24,260 nucleotides of DNA from Candidatus Dormiibacterota bacterium (GTDB lineage: Bacteria > Chloroflexota > Dormibacteria > Aeolococcales > Aeolococcaceae). Positions 7,298 through 15,620 of this stretch are shown in pieces. The stretch covers positions 1 to 24,260 of the forward strand of contig PMYJ01000181.1 in assembly GCA_003170875.1 (NCBI GenBank), written 5' to 3'. The notes below the pieces were generated by a model. It was given only the letters and a program-made list of their open reading frames with translations, was not told where the DNA came from and made no database searches. Both the position numbers and the translations under genes were made by a program. How positions within the stretch are numbered: the stretch's first letter is position 1; each line of letters opens with the position of its first letter.

Positions 7298-9181
7298 TCA
7301 GGTGGTCAGGGCGTGGGCGGGCCGCACCGTGGCCAGCAGCTCACGCGCCGACCTGGTGACGCCGTCCGCGTCCAGTCCCAGCTCACCCAGCAGGAGCGCC
7401 TGGTTCCCGTGTTCGACGAAGCGGTCGGGGATGCCCAGCCGGTGCAGGGGCACCGTCACCCCGGAGTCTCCCAGCAGCTCGGCGACGGCGCTCCCGAAAC
7501 CCCCCACCCGCGTCCCGTCCTCGACGGTCAGGACGGCGCGGTGCGCCGCGGCGATGTCGGCGAGATGGGGGTCGATCGGCTTGACGAAGCGGGCGTCGAC
7601 CACCGTGGCGCTGACGCCCTCCTTCTTGAGCTGAGAGGCTGCCTCGAGGGCCACCCGGACCATCTTCCCCACGGCCATGATGGCGATGTCCGTCCCCTCG
7701 CGCCGGACGGCCGCCCGCCCGATGACGAGCGGCTCGAGGGGAGCGGTCCCAGCGGCCGGCGCCGTCCCCCGCGGGTAACGGAAGGCGAACGGCCCGTCAT
7801 GGGCCAGAGCGGTGGCGAGCATCCTGCGCATCTCGTCCGGGCTGCTCGGCGCCGCCACCACCAGGTTGGGGATGCAGCGCAGGAAGGCGAGGTCGAGCAT
7901 CCCGTGATGGGACGGCCCGTCGTCGCCGGTGATCCCGGCGCGGTCGATGACGAAGGTGACCGGGAGTCGATGGAGGCAGGCGTCGCACGCGATCTGGTCA
8001 AAAGCACGCTGCAGGAATGACGAGTAGATGCAGACCACGGGGCGGAGCCCCTTCATCGCCAGGCCGGCGGCGAAGGTGACGGCGTGCTGCTCGGCGATGC
8101 CGACGTCGAAGAAGCGGTCCGGGAAACGCTCGGCGAAGTCGAGCAGACCGGTGGATGACGCCATCGCCGCCGTGATGGCGACGATCCGCGAGTCCTCCTC
8201 GGCCGCCTCCAGCAGGGCCTCGCCGAAGAGGTCGGTCCAGGACGGGGCCTTGGTGGCGAAGCTCCCGTCCTTGGGATCGAAGGTCGATACTCCGTGGTAT
8301 TTGTCGATATCGTCCTGAACTGCAGGGGCGTAACCGTTGCCCTTGTTGGTCACGACGTGGATGACGACCGGTCCCCGGTAGGCGGCGGCGTCGCGGAGGG
8401 CGCGTTCAAGGGCGACCACGTCGTGCCCGTCGATGGGGCCACCGTACTTGAGGCCGAGAGTCTCGAACAGCGAGGTGGTGGCGACCAGCTGCTTGAGCGA
8501 TTCCTTGACCCGCTTGGCGGCCTGGTAGGCGGAGTCGCCGACCAGGGGGAGGTGGCGCAGGGTGCGACCGGTGGCATCCTTCGCCGCCTCGTAGGTGGGG
8601 GAGAGGCGGAGCTGCCCGAGGTTGGCGGCGATCCCGCCGATGGTCGGCGCGTAGGAACGCCCGTTGTCGTTCAGGATGATGATCAGCTCCGGCTGGAGGT
8701 GGCCGATGTTGTTGAGCGCCTCGTAGGCCATCCCGCCGGTCAGCGCGCCGTCACCGACGACGCAGACCACCTTTCCCGGCTCCCCGGTCAGCTGGCGGGC
8801 GGTGGCCAGGGCCACGGCGTAGCTGAGGCCCGTGGAGGCGTGGGAGTTCTCGACGATGTCGTGCTCGGACTCGGCGCGGTTGGGGTACCCGGAGAGACCG
8901 CCTCGCTGGCGAAGCCGGTCGAAGGCCGCCAGCCGCCCGGTCAGCATCTTGTGAACGTAGGTCTGGTGCCCGGTGTCGAAGACCAGGGCATCGCGCGGCG
9001 AGTGGAAGGTGCGGTGGAGGGCGACGGTCAGCTCCACCACCCCGAGGTTTGGCCCCAGGTGGCCTCCGGTTCGGGCGACCGCGGCGACCAGGAACTCCCG
9101 GATCTCGGCGCAGAGCCGGTTCAGGTCCTGGGGGCTGAGGCCGCGCAGGTCGTCGGGACAGGTGATCTCGTCAAGCAGCAT
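7298..9181 (-). CDS. dxs: 1-deoxy-D-xylulose-5-phosphate synthase
   Basis: This 627-residue enzyme condenses pyruvate with glyceraldehyde 3-phosphate (thiamine diphosphate- and Mg-dependent) in the first step of the MEP isoprenoid pathway. Visible signatures: GGHLGPNLGVVELTVALH (39-56), with the family histidine at 41; DTGHQTYVHK (69-78); the ThDP motif GDGALTGGMAYEALNN (143-158); the catalytic glutamate in DVGIAEQHAVTFAAGLA (Glu364); and DDGPSHHGMLDLAFLR in the pyrimidine domain, followed by a transketolase C-terminal domain. The length is normal for DXS. It reads away from the SirB1-like gene, with 75 bp between the two start codons. The window has no other MEP gene. Confidence 0.98.
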   Translation of the reverse strand: MLLDEITCPDDLRGLSPQDLNRLCAEIREFLVAAVARTGGHLGPNLGVVELTVALHRTFHSPRDALVFDTGHQTYVHKMLTGRLAAFDRLRQRGGLSGYPNRAESEHDIVENSHASTGLSYAVALATARQLTGEPGKVVCVVGDGALTGGMAYEALNNIGHLQPELIIILNDNGRSYAPTIGGIAANLGQLRLSPTYEAAKDATGRTLRHLPLVGDSAYQAAKRVKESLKQLVATTSLFETLGLKYGGPIDGHDVVALERALRDAAAYRGPVVIHVVTNKGNGYAPAVQDDIDKYHGVSTFDPKDGSFATKAPSWTDLFGEALLEAAEEDSRIVAITAAMASSTGLLDFAERFPDRFFDVGIAEQHAVTFAAGLAMKGLRPVVCIYSSFLQRAFDQIACDACLHRLPVTFVIDRAGITGDDGPSHHGMLDLAFLRCIPNLVVAAPSSPDEMRRMLATALAHDGPFAFRYPRGTAPAAGTAPLEPLVIGRAAVRREGTDIAIMAVGKMVRVALEAASQLKKEGVSATVVDARFVKPIDPHLADIAAAHRAVLTVEDGTRVGGFGSAVAELLGDSGVTVPLHRLGIPDRFVEHGNQALLLGELGLDADGVTRSARELLATVRPAHALTT

Positions 9182-9230
9182 CCCTAGCCCAGTGTATTCG
9201 CTCTGATCCCGCCTTCCGGGCGGTGCGGGG

Positions 9231-9244
9231 TGCCCGGCCGGGCA
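9231..9244. repeat. Perfect 14-bp palindrome in the dxs/SirB1 divergent gap
   Basis: TGCCCGGCCGGGCA is perfectly self-complementary and lies between the two divergent start codons, so it could be an operator shared by dxs and the SirB1-like gene. In DNA this GC-rich, such palindromes also arise by chance. Confidence 0.25.
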
Positions 9245-9256
9245 TCATACCCGGCC

Positions 9257-10048
9257 ATGGAGCCCGCAGACGCCCGCAGCCGCGTCCTCGCCGCCGCGGC
9301 GGACCCCGCCTCCGACATCGCCGAGGCGGCCCTCTGGATCGCCGTCGAGGACTCCCCCTCCGTCGACCCGTGGCCCTGGCTGGGTCTGCTCGACGACCTC
9401 GCCGACCAGGTGGACCGCAGGGTGGCCAAGCGGCCCTCGGACGCCGTCGCCGCCCTTCTCCGGTCCCGCCTCAACCTGCGGGGGGCCGGAGGTGGCGACC
9501 CGCGCACCCATTACCTGAACTCGGTCCTGGAGCGTGGCGCGGGCACCCCGATCGCCTGCGGCGCGATCTGGATGGGGATCGGCCTGCGGGCGGGAATACG
9601 GGTCGAGGGCATCGCCCTCCCCGGGCACTTCGCGGTGCGGGTCGAGGGACTGGTGGTCGACGCCTGCTCTGGAGAGCCGCTCGAGGACGACGACCTCCGC
9701 CAGGCCGCGGCACGCCACCTCGGCCGGGAGCCGGAGCGCGTCGAACCGCGGTGGTTGGAGCCCGCCACGCCGCGGCGCATCCTCGCCCGCATGTCCCGCA
9801 ACCTCCGGGGCTGCTACGCGAGCCTGGAGAACTGGCCGCTGGCGCTCCAAGCCGCCGATCGCTGCGTCGACCTCCTCCCTGATGAGCCCGGCGAGCGTCG
9901 GGACCGCGGGCTGCTGCTCTGGCAGATGGGGCGGCCCCAGGGGGCGCTCCTGGACCTCGGTGACTACCTCGCCCGGGCGGCACCGGACGCCCCCGACCGC
10001 GGGCACGTCAACGAGGTGGTGGGGAGGCTCCGCTCCTTCCTGAACTGA
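9257..10048 (+). CDS. SirB1-like transglutaminase-fold protein with TPR tail
   Basis: This 263-residue protein matches the SirB1/Transglut_core2 family: NLR...DPRTHYLNSVLERGAGTPI (73-99, matching LNDPRNSYLDxVLERRxGIPI), then GLRAGIRVEGIALPGHFAVR (109-128) and VVDACSG (133-139). Candidate triad residues are Cys101, His124 and Asp135; many family members have Ser/Leu where Cys101 sits, so this copy may retain catalytic capacity. Residues about 175-260 form helical TPR-like pairs (RNLRGCYASLENWPLALQAA and following). The family's biochemical role is unsettled; some members are linked to ribosome or regulator function. ATG 9257 is preferred; an in-frame GTG at 9230 would add nine residues. Neither has a clear Shine-Dalgarno sequence. 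Confidence 0.8.
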   Translation: MEPADARSRVLAAAADPASDIAEAALWIAVEDSPSVDPWPWLGLLDDLADQVDRRVAKRPSDAVAALLRSRLNLRGAGGGDPRTHYLNSVLERGAGTPIACGAIWMGIGLRAGIRVEGIALPGHFAVRVEGLVVDACSGEPLEDDDLRQAAARHLGREPERVEPRWLEPATPRRILARMSRNLRGCYASLENWPLALQAADRCVDLLPDEPGERRDRGLLLWQMGRPQGALLDLGDYLARAAPDAPDRGHVNEVVGRLRSFLN

Positions 10049-10057
10049 GGCTCGGGC

Positions 10058-10075
10058 GCCCGGGCAACGCCGGGC
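10058..10075 (+). terminator. Possible weak hairpin after SirB1-like gene
   Basis: GCCCGG-N6-CCGGGC forms a six-base-pair GC stem 10 bases after the SirB1-like stop. No T-tract follows, so intrinsic termination is uncertain. Confidence 0.25.
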
Positions 10076-10119
10076 GGGACGATCCGGCTCGTACAGTAGG
10101 TGGCAGGTAACTGCGACCC

Positions 10120-10126
10120 GGAGGAG
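10120..10126 (+). promoter_or_regulatory. Ribosome binding site fixing the peroxiredoxin start
   Basis: GGAGGAG lies five bases before GTG 10132. Another in-frame GTG at 10126 overlaps this Shine-Dalgarno sequence itself and is therefore rejected as the start. Confidence 0.65.
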
Positions 10127-10131
10127 TGCCG

Positions 10132-10605
10132 GTGGGCGAGACGACGACAGAGTTGCCCGACTTCGACCTGGCGGTGAGCGGGGGCGGACGCCTCCGGCGC
10201 GCCGACCTTCTGGGCGGGCGCACCGCCCTCTACTTCTATCCCAAGGACGACACGCCCGGCTGCACCCTGGAGGGCCGGGAGTTCACCGGGCTGCTGCCCG
10301 AGTTCGAGCGTGCTGGGGTGCTCGTCTACGGGGTGTCCCCCGACTCCGGTGAGAGCCACGAGCGTTTCGCGGCCAAGTGCGACCTGGGCATCCCCCTGGT
10401 CAGCGATCCCGATCACCGCCTGATCGACCACTTCCAGCTCTGGATCGCCAAGACGAAGTACGGTCGCAGCTACATGGGCGTCGAACGCTCCACGTTCCTG
10501 ATCGGCCCGGACGGCAGGGTCCAGCGCGAATGGCGAAAGGTCCAACCCCAGGGACACGCCAGTGAGGTCCTCGCCGCCGTCACGGGCGCCCCGGACCAGG
10601 ACTGA
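10132..10605 (+). CDS. bcp: Bcp/PrxQ-type thioredoxin-dependent peroxiredoxin
   Basis: This 157-residue peroxiredoxin reduces H2O2 and organic hydroperoxides using thioredoxin-type donors. The active-site loop YFYPKDDTPGCTLEGREF (34-51) carries the peroxidatic Cys44, with Thr41 and Pro37 of the PxxxT/SxxC motif; Trp514-style AhpC features are absent, as expected for the Bcp group. The position five residues after Cys44, where E. coli Bcp has its resolving Cys, is Arg49. A second Cys83 (FAAKCDLGIPLVSDPD) lies in the helix where some PrxQ enzymes place the resolving Cys. GTG 10132 is set by the GGAGGAG upstream. It is followed in the same reading frame by the ArsA-like ATPase gene, so the two are likely cotranscribed. 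Confidence 0.93.
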   Translation: MGETTTELPDFDLAVSGGGRLRRADLLGGRTALYFYPKDDTPGCTLEGREFTGLLPEFERAGVLVYGVSPDSGESHERFAAKCDLGIPLVSDPDHRLIDHFQLWIAKTKYGRSYMGVERSTFLIGPDGRVQREWRKVQPQGHASEVLAAVTGAPDQD

Positions 10606-10611
10606 GCCGCT

Positions 10612-11598
10612 CTGACGCCGCCCGAGCGTGCGGGTGCGCGCACCCGCCTCGATGACCTCCTTCGCAAGCGCGTCATCTTTGTCACCGGCAAGGGGGGCAC
10701 GGGCAAGACCACCATCGCCGCGGCCCTGGCGCTGATTGCCGCCCGCCGCGGCATCCGAGTCCTCGCCGTGGAGGTCGACGCCAAGGGCGACCTTCCCGAG
10801 GCGCTCGGCCATCCCGCCGTCGGCTTCCAGCCGGTCGTTGTCCAGCGCAACCTCTCGGTCCTCGCCCTCCACCCCGAGGACTCGTTTCAGGAGTACCTGG
10901 CGATCTTCTTCAAGGTCCCGCGCTTCACCCGCCTCACCCCCCTGGCCGGAGTCTTCGATTTCGTCGCCACCGGGGTGCCCGGTCCGCGAGACATGCTGAT
11001 GGTGGGCAAGATCGCGCACGAGGAGCGGCGGCGGGAAGGGGACGGCGAGCCGATCTGGGACCTCATCGTGGTCGACGCGACCTCCAGCGGCCAGATCCTG
11101 CCCCAGCTCACCGCGGCCCGGTCGATGCGGCGGCTGCTGCGGGGCGGGATGCTCCGCTCCCAGGTGGACTTCGTCGACGCCATGGTCACCAACCACCGCA
11201 AGACCGCGCTCTGCATCTGCGCGCTCCCCGAGGAGATGCCCGTCGCCGAGGCGCTCGAGCTTCACGACAAGGTGGTGCAGGACACCGACATCGGTCTCGG
11301 TCCGTGCTTCCTCAATCGCTGCCTCGCCCCGCTGTCCGCGCCCCGCCAGCGGCGCCTGGTGGAGCTGCTCGCCGACCCTGCCACGGCGCGGGCAGCTGCG
11401 CCGGTCCTCGGGGAGGGGGTCGACGGGCTGGTGGCCGGGGTCCGGCTTGCCGACGACCTGAGCCGCCTCGCCCAGCCCTTCGCGCGCCGGCTCTCCACCC
11501 GCATGTCCGTCCCGGTTGTCGCCGTCCCCCTCCTCGCCGCCCGACCGGGGCTGGCGACCACGCGGGCGATCGCGGCCGCGCTGGAGGCTGCGGGCTGA
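10612..11598 (+). CDS. ArsA/GET3-like ATPase, first of a tandem pair (BagA/Rv3679-like)
   Basis: This is a SIMIBI-class ATPase of the ArsA/TRC40 family. With the start proposed here it has 328 residues: deviant Walker A GKGGTGKTT (26-34), AVEVDAKGDLPEALG (52-66) as the switch region, and IVVDATSSGQIL (152-163) as the Asp-bearing switch II. The C-terminus keeps LSRLAQPFARRL and PVVAVPLLA. The pair organisation matches mycobacterial Rv3679/Rv3680 (recalled from memory), proposed to work as a complex. The start is a problem: no ATG, GTG or TTG lies in frame between the peroxiredoxin stop (10605) and GTG 10768, and starting at 10768 would delete the P-loop. CTG 10612 is the only reasonable candidate, without a strong Shine-Dalgarno sequence. 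The next gene follows after one base. Confidence 0.8.
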   Translation: MTPPERAGARTRLDDLLRKRVIFVTGKGGTGKTTIAAALALIAARRGIRVLAVEVDAKGDLPEALGHPAVGFQPVVVQRNLSVLALHPEDSFQEYLAIFFKVPRFTRLTPLAGVFDFVATGVPGPRDMLMVGKIAHEERRREGDGEPIWDLIVVDATSSGQILPQLTAARSMRRLLRGGMLRSQVDFVDAMVTNHRKTALCICALPEEMPVAEALELHDKVVQDTDIGLGPCFLNRCLAPLSAPRQRRLVELLADPATARAAAPVLGEGVDGLVAGVRLADDLSRLAQPFARRLSTRMSVPVVAVPLLAARPGLATTRAIAAALEAAG

Positions 11599-11599
11599 G

Positions 11600-12781
11600 G
11601 TGAGGAGAGCGTCGGAGGAGCTGGCGAGCGCCGCCCGCACGCAACGCCTCGCCGACCTGCTCGGCGGCCTCGACGTGGTCATCTGCTGCGGGAGCGGCGG
11701 GGTGGGAAAGACCACGGTGAGCGCCGCCCTGGCAGCGGCCATCGCCTCGACCGCCGACAGGCGGGTGATGGTGCTGACCATCGATCCGGCCCGGCGCCTC
11801 GCCAGCGCGCTGGGGATGACCGGGATCGGCGCCGACCCGGTGACCGTGTCCGCCTCGCGCCTGCGCCAGGCCGGCCTCCCCCTCCGCGGCGAGTTGGTCG
11901 CGGCCATGCTCGACCAGAAGTCGGTCTGGGACCGGATGGTGGAGCGCTACGCCCCCAACCGTCACGTCGCCGAGCGGATCCTCGACAACCGCTTCTACCA
12001 GGGCATCAGCGACGCCTTCGTCGGCAGCCACGAGTACGCCGCGATGGAGGCTCTGTACGAGCTCCACGAGGAGGGCGAGTACGACTGCCTGGTCGTCGAC
12101 ACCCCGCCGTCGCGCAGCGCCCTCGACTTCCTGGAGGCACCCGAGCGGATCTCGGACTTCGTGGGGGCGCGGCTCCTCTCGTGGCTCGCCCATCCCTCAC
12201 GGTCCGGATTCCACGCCATGAACTTCGCCGCCGCCCCGCTCCTGCACATCGCGGACCGGCTGCTCGGGGGCGAGGTGCTGGGCGAGCTGGGCGACTTCGT
12301 CGGCGATCTCCAGACCCTCTATGAGGGCGTCCAGCGGCGCGCCCGGGCCGTCAGCCGGCTGCTCCGCAGCCCCCGGGTCGGCTTCGTCCTCGTCACCACC
12401 CTGGAGCCGGCCGCGTTCGCCGAGGCGGAGCACTTCGCGACCAAGCTTCGGGAGCTGTCGATGCCGCTCCGCGCCGTCGTGGTCAACCGGGTGCTCCCCG
12501 GTTTCCTCGCCGACGAGGCGGCGATCCGGGCCGCCGACGTGCTCGCCGACGACCACCGCGGCGCTCAGGCGCTGAGCCGTGCCATCGGCGCCCCGGTCGA
12601 CGCCGCCGCCGCGGTGGCCCTCGGGCGCAGCTACCGGCTCTTCTTCGAGCTCGCCCAGCGGGAGGCACGCCAACTCGCCCGGCTGGAGCGCATCGCCGAC
12701 GTCGTCGCCGTCCAGGTGCCCCTGATCACCGCTCCGGTGAGCGCCCTCGAAGGCCTCGTGCAGGTGGCGTCGGCGCTCTGA
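11600..12781 (+). CDS. ArsA/GET3-like ATPase, second of a tandem pair (BagB/Rv3680-like)
   Basis: This 393-residue ATPase has Walker A CGSGGVGKTT (30-39), the ArsA-type TIDPARRLASALG (60-72; ArsA itself has DPAHSL) and VVDTPPSRSALDFLEAPER (165-183), which is the DTAPTGH-type switch II in the form I recall from the actinobacterial Rv3680 group. The membrane-targeting or anion-binding residues of true ArsA are not recognisable, so arsenite export is unlikely and no arsenic genes are nearby. GTG 11600 begins one base after the first ATPase stop, which suggests coupled, stoichiometric synthesis of a heteromeric complex. Its last 56 bases overlap the convergent YhaN-like gene. Tail-anchored protein targeting or stress metabolism are possible roles; neither is shown by the sequence. 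Confidence 0.88.
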   Translation: MRRASEELASAARTQRLADLLGGLDVVICCGSGGVGKTTVSAALAAAIASTADRRVMVLTIDPARRLASALGMTGIGADPVTVSASRLRQAGLPLRGELVAAMLDQKSVWDRMVERYAPNRHVAERILDNRFYQGISDAFVGSHEYAAMEALYELHEEGEYDCLVVDTPPSRSALDFLEAPERISDFVGARLLSWLAHPSRSGFHAMNFAAAPLLHIADRLLGGEVLGELGDFVGDLQTLYEGVQRRARAVSRLLRSPRVGFVLVTTLEPAAFAEAEHFATKLRELSMPLRAVVVNRVLPGFLADEAAIRAADVLADDHRGAQALSRAIGAPVDAAAAVALGRSYRLFFELAQREARQLARLERIADVVAVQVPLITAPVSALEGLVQVASAL

Positions 12782-15620
12782 CCGGGTCCTCGGGCGCGGC
12801 GACGTCCGGGCTGGACTCCTCGCCCCCGGTGCCGAGGTCGATGACGGCGGTCGATTCCGGATCGCCCAGCCCCACCAGGGTGGCGGCGAGGCCCGGATCG
12901 CTCGTGGTCACCACGACCTGGTTGGTTGTCGACAACTGTGCCAGAAACTCGAGGAGCCCGCGGCCGCGGCGCGGGTCCGCGGAGGCGAGGGGCTCGTCGA
13001 GCAGGAGGGGCATCGACTCGCCGGCGTCGCCGAGCACCTCGCAGAGTGCCAGCCGGAGGAGCAGGGCGACCTGATCGCGGGTGCCGTGGGAGACGAGGTC
13101 GAGGGACACCAGCTGGTCGCGATCAGCCGACGCCAGGGCGATCGCGAAGTGGTCCATGTCGACGTTGGCCTCGGAGTAGTGGTCGCCGGTCAGCAGGGCG
13201 AGGCGCTCCGACATCGACGCCGCCAGGCGGGGCGCGAGCCGCCCGTGGACGTCCCGACCGGCGGTCTCGATCATGACGATCGCCCGCTGCAGAGCCTCCT
13301 GCTGGTGGAGCGCCCGGTCGCGGGCGGCGGTCACGGTCAGCCGCTCGTCCTCGAGGTCGGCGAGGGAGGGGAGGCTGCCGGTCAGCCCCTCGATCCGGGC
13401 TCCGAGGCTCTGGATGGCGGAGGCTGCGCCGGCGGCCCGCTCCTGGGCGGCCATGGCCTCCCGCTCCAGCCGGGCGAGGCCGGCGGCGTCGGTGCAGACG
13501 TCGCCCGCCGCCTCCTCGGGGTCGCCGCCTCGGCGGCGGAGGTCGGCCACCAGCTCGGTCCGCTGGCGGGTGAGCGTCTCGATGTCCGAGCCGCCGAGGC
13601 GCTGGCGGCGGCGGGCCTCGGCCAGACCCGCGGCCAGGCGGTCGTGCTCGTGCCGGTGGCCGCAGGCGTCCCGGAACGCCGCCACCGCCTCGAGCGGGGG
13701 CAGCCCTGAGTCGAGGCCCGCGGACGCGGTGGCGACGCGGATCCGGCTCTCGACGGCCTGGGCGGTGGCCCGGCCCCGGCCCGCCTCCTGCCCCAGCTCG
13801 GCGTACTGCGTCTCCCGATCGGCCAGGCGGGCGTCCTCCACCTCGAGCTCCCGGCGCCGGGCGGAGAGCCTGGCCGCCTCGTCGACGGTCGCCAGCGCGG
13901 CGGCCGCCGTCTCGAGCAGCACCTCGACCCGGCAGCCGGCGGGCGGCCGTGCGGGCGCGCTCAGGCCCGACTCGCGGGCCAGCGCCAGGCAGTTGTCGAC
14001 CGCCTCCTCCAGCTCGCCACGGGCACGCATCTGCTCGGCGCGGTGCAGCTCGACGAGGGTGGCCTGCTGCCGGCTCTCCGCGTGGAGGCTGCGGGCAGCC
14101 GGAAGGCCGGCTCCCAGCCGCTCCAGGCCGGCGGGGCTGAGGTCCATCCCGGGGAGGCGCCCCGCCAGCTCGAGCCTCGCCCTGCTCCCGCTCCGGAAGG
14201 CGAAGATGCCAAAGCCCGCGAGGGCTGCGACGACCAGCAGGCAGCCGGCTCCGAGCAGGGCAGCAGGCCCGTGCCGGCCGGTCGCGGCCAGGGCGCCGGT
14301 CGCCGCTCCACCCAGCACGGCCACCGCGGCGAGCCCCCACGCAGCCCCCTGGGCCCGCGCACCGGCGGTTCGCGCCGCGGTGACCAGGGGTACCGCCGCC
14401 TCCAGCTCGCCGGGATCGACACCGCCCAGCCCGGTGACCGCGATCTCGCGCCGGAGGGCCTCGCCACGGGCCGTTGCGGCCATCTCCTCGTCACGGTGGG
14501 CGATCGCCGCCGAGACCTCGACCCGGCGCCGGAGGGCGTTCGCCGCCGCGGTCTCCCGCTCGCCGATCGGACCCGACTCCGGCATCGCCTGCAGACCGCC
14601 GGAGATCTCGGCGCGGCGGCGGCGGAGGGCGCCGAGGGGTTCCTGGACCGCGGTCCAGCGCGCCTCCGCCTCGGCAGCCGAGCGCGCCGCCTGGTGGAGC
14701 TCCCCTCCGAGGGCGATGACCGCGGCCTCGCTCTCGGCGGGGAAACGGGCGTACGCGGCCTCGGCCTCCAGCGCCCGGGACAGCTCGGCCGCCTCGTCGG
14801 TGGCCATCCGAATCTCCGCGTCCCGGGCGTCCAACTGGGCGATGCGGCCGCGTATCCAGTCGCGCTGGACTGCCACCGCCGTCTCTGCGGAGAGCCGCGC
14901 CTCCTCCTCCAGCTCGCGGAGTCGCGCCTCCTCGCCGGCAAACGAGGCGAGCCGGCGCTCGGCCGCCTCGATCTCCCCCTCGAGGCGGCGCGCCTGGGCG
15001 ATGGCGACCCCGAGCGGGCTGGTGACCCGCCGCTCCGATCCCACCCGCTGGAGAGCATCGGTCAGCTTCTTGGTCGCTTCGGCGGCGGTCGTTCCCTCGG
15101 CGCCGGCGTCGACCAGCCGCTCGAGCGCCTCACGCAGGCGCCCCGCCTGCTGGGGGGCGGCCTCGGTCGAGGAGAGCTGCAGGCCCTCCTCGCCCAGCCA
15201 GGCGGCGGCGCAGAAGACCGCCTCGTCGACCCCGAGGTGGAATCGGCCCGGGCACACGGTGCGCCCGACCCGGAACTGCTGGGTGACGTCACCGCCGCCC
15301 AGTTCCTGGACCTGGGCCTGCACCCTATCCCGGTCGAAGGTCTGGGCCACGCGCAGGCGCCGGCCGCCGTCCAGCCGGTACGTGAGGGTCAATCCGAAGC
15401 GCCCCGACGTCCAGGGGAGCCAGCGGGCCCAGTCGCTCCGGTCGCGCGGGTGCCCCGGTCCGCCCGCCTCCAGGCCGTAGAGGGCGGCCCGGATGGCGCG
15501 GTGCAGCGTCGACTTGCCGGATTCGTTGGGCCCCAGGACGACGGTGATCCGTTCCCCGAAGTCGAATCGCCGCTGATGCAGCCGCCCAAACCCGGTGACC
15601 TCCAGCCGCTCCAGCCTCAC
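12726..15620 (-). CDS. YhaN/SbcC-like AAA ATPase with membrane hairpin
   Basis: This 964-residue SMC/Rad50-type ATPase is the partner of the adjacent phosphoesterase in DNA-end processing. The N-terminus RLERLEVTGFGRLHQRRFDF leads into Walker A LGPNESGKSTL (29-39). Two long coiled-coil arms rich in Glu, Arg and Ala (about 205-400 and 480-830) flank two hydrophobic segments at about 426-446 and 452-475. A membrane hairpin inside the coiled coil is a hallmark of YhaN rather than SbcC, and no CxxC zinc hook is visible. The signature VSHGTRDQVALLLRLAL and Walker B MPLLLDEPLASADP (Asp about 875) lie near the C-terminus. GTG 15620 overlaps the upstream stop (GTGA); the much longer open frame upstream is a shadow of the partner gene. 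The stop overlaps the convergent ATPase gene by 56 bp. Confidence 0.88.
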   Translation of the reverse strand: MRLERLEVTGFGRLHQRRFDFGERITVVLGPNESGKSTLHRAIRAALYGLEAGGPGHPRDRSDWARWLPWTSGRFGLTLTYRLDGGRRLRVAQTFDRDRVQAQVQELGGGDVTQQFRVGRTVCPGRFHLGVDEAVFCAAAWLGEEGLQLSSTEAAPQQAGRLREALERLVDAGAEGTTAAEATKKLTDALQRVGSERRVTSPLGVAIAQARRLEGEIEAAERRLASFAGEEARLRELEEEARLSAETAVAVQRDWIRGRIAQLDARDAEIRMATDEAAELSRALEAEAAYARFPAESEAAVIALGGELHQAARSAAEAEARWTAVQEPLGALRRRRAEISGGLQAMPESGPIGERETAAANALRRRVEVSAAIAHRDEEMAATARGEALRREIAVTGLGGVDPGELEAAVPLVTAARTAGARAQGAAWGLAAVAVLGGAATGALAATGRHGPAALLGAGCLLVVAALAGFGIFAFRSGSRARLELAGRLPGMDLSPAGLERLGAGLPAARSLHAESRQQATLVELHRAEQMRARGELEEAVDNCLALARESGLSAPARPPAGCRVEVLLETAAAALATVDEAARLSARRRELEVEDARLADRETQYAELGQEAGRGRATAQAVESRIRVATASAGLDSGLPPLEAVAAFRDACGHRHEHDRLAAGLAEARRRQRLGGSDIETLTRQRTELVADLRRRGGDPEEAAGDVCTDAAGLARLEREAMAAQERAAGAASAIQSLGARIEGLTGSLPSLADLEDERLTVTAARDRALHQQEALQRAIVMIETAGRDVHGRLAPRLAASMSERLALLTGDHYSEANVDMDHFAIALASADRDQLVSLDLVSHGTRDQVALLLRLALCEVLGDAGESMPLLLDEPLASADPRRGRGLLEFLAQLSTTNQVVVTTSDPGLAATLVGLGDPESTAVIDLGTGGEESSPDVAAPEDPVRAPTPPARGLRGRSPER

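Noticed and set aside
10768..11598. GTG 10768 as the start of the first ArsA-like ATPase
   Set aside because: It removes GKGGTGKTT, which is coded in the same frame just upstream; the P-loop is essential for the family.
11600..12781. Arsenite efflux ATPase (true arsA)
   Set aside because: No arsB/arsD/arsR nearby, no ArsA metalloid-binding cysteines recognised, and the tandem pair fits the Rv3679/Rv3680 type better.
13273..15480. 735-residue plus-strand frame inside the YhaN-like gene
   Set aside because: Ser/Arg/Ala-rich shadow; the minus strand encodes Walker A, signature and Walker B motifs.
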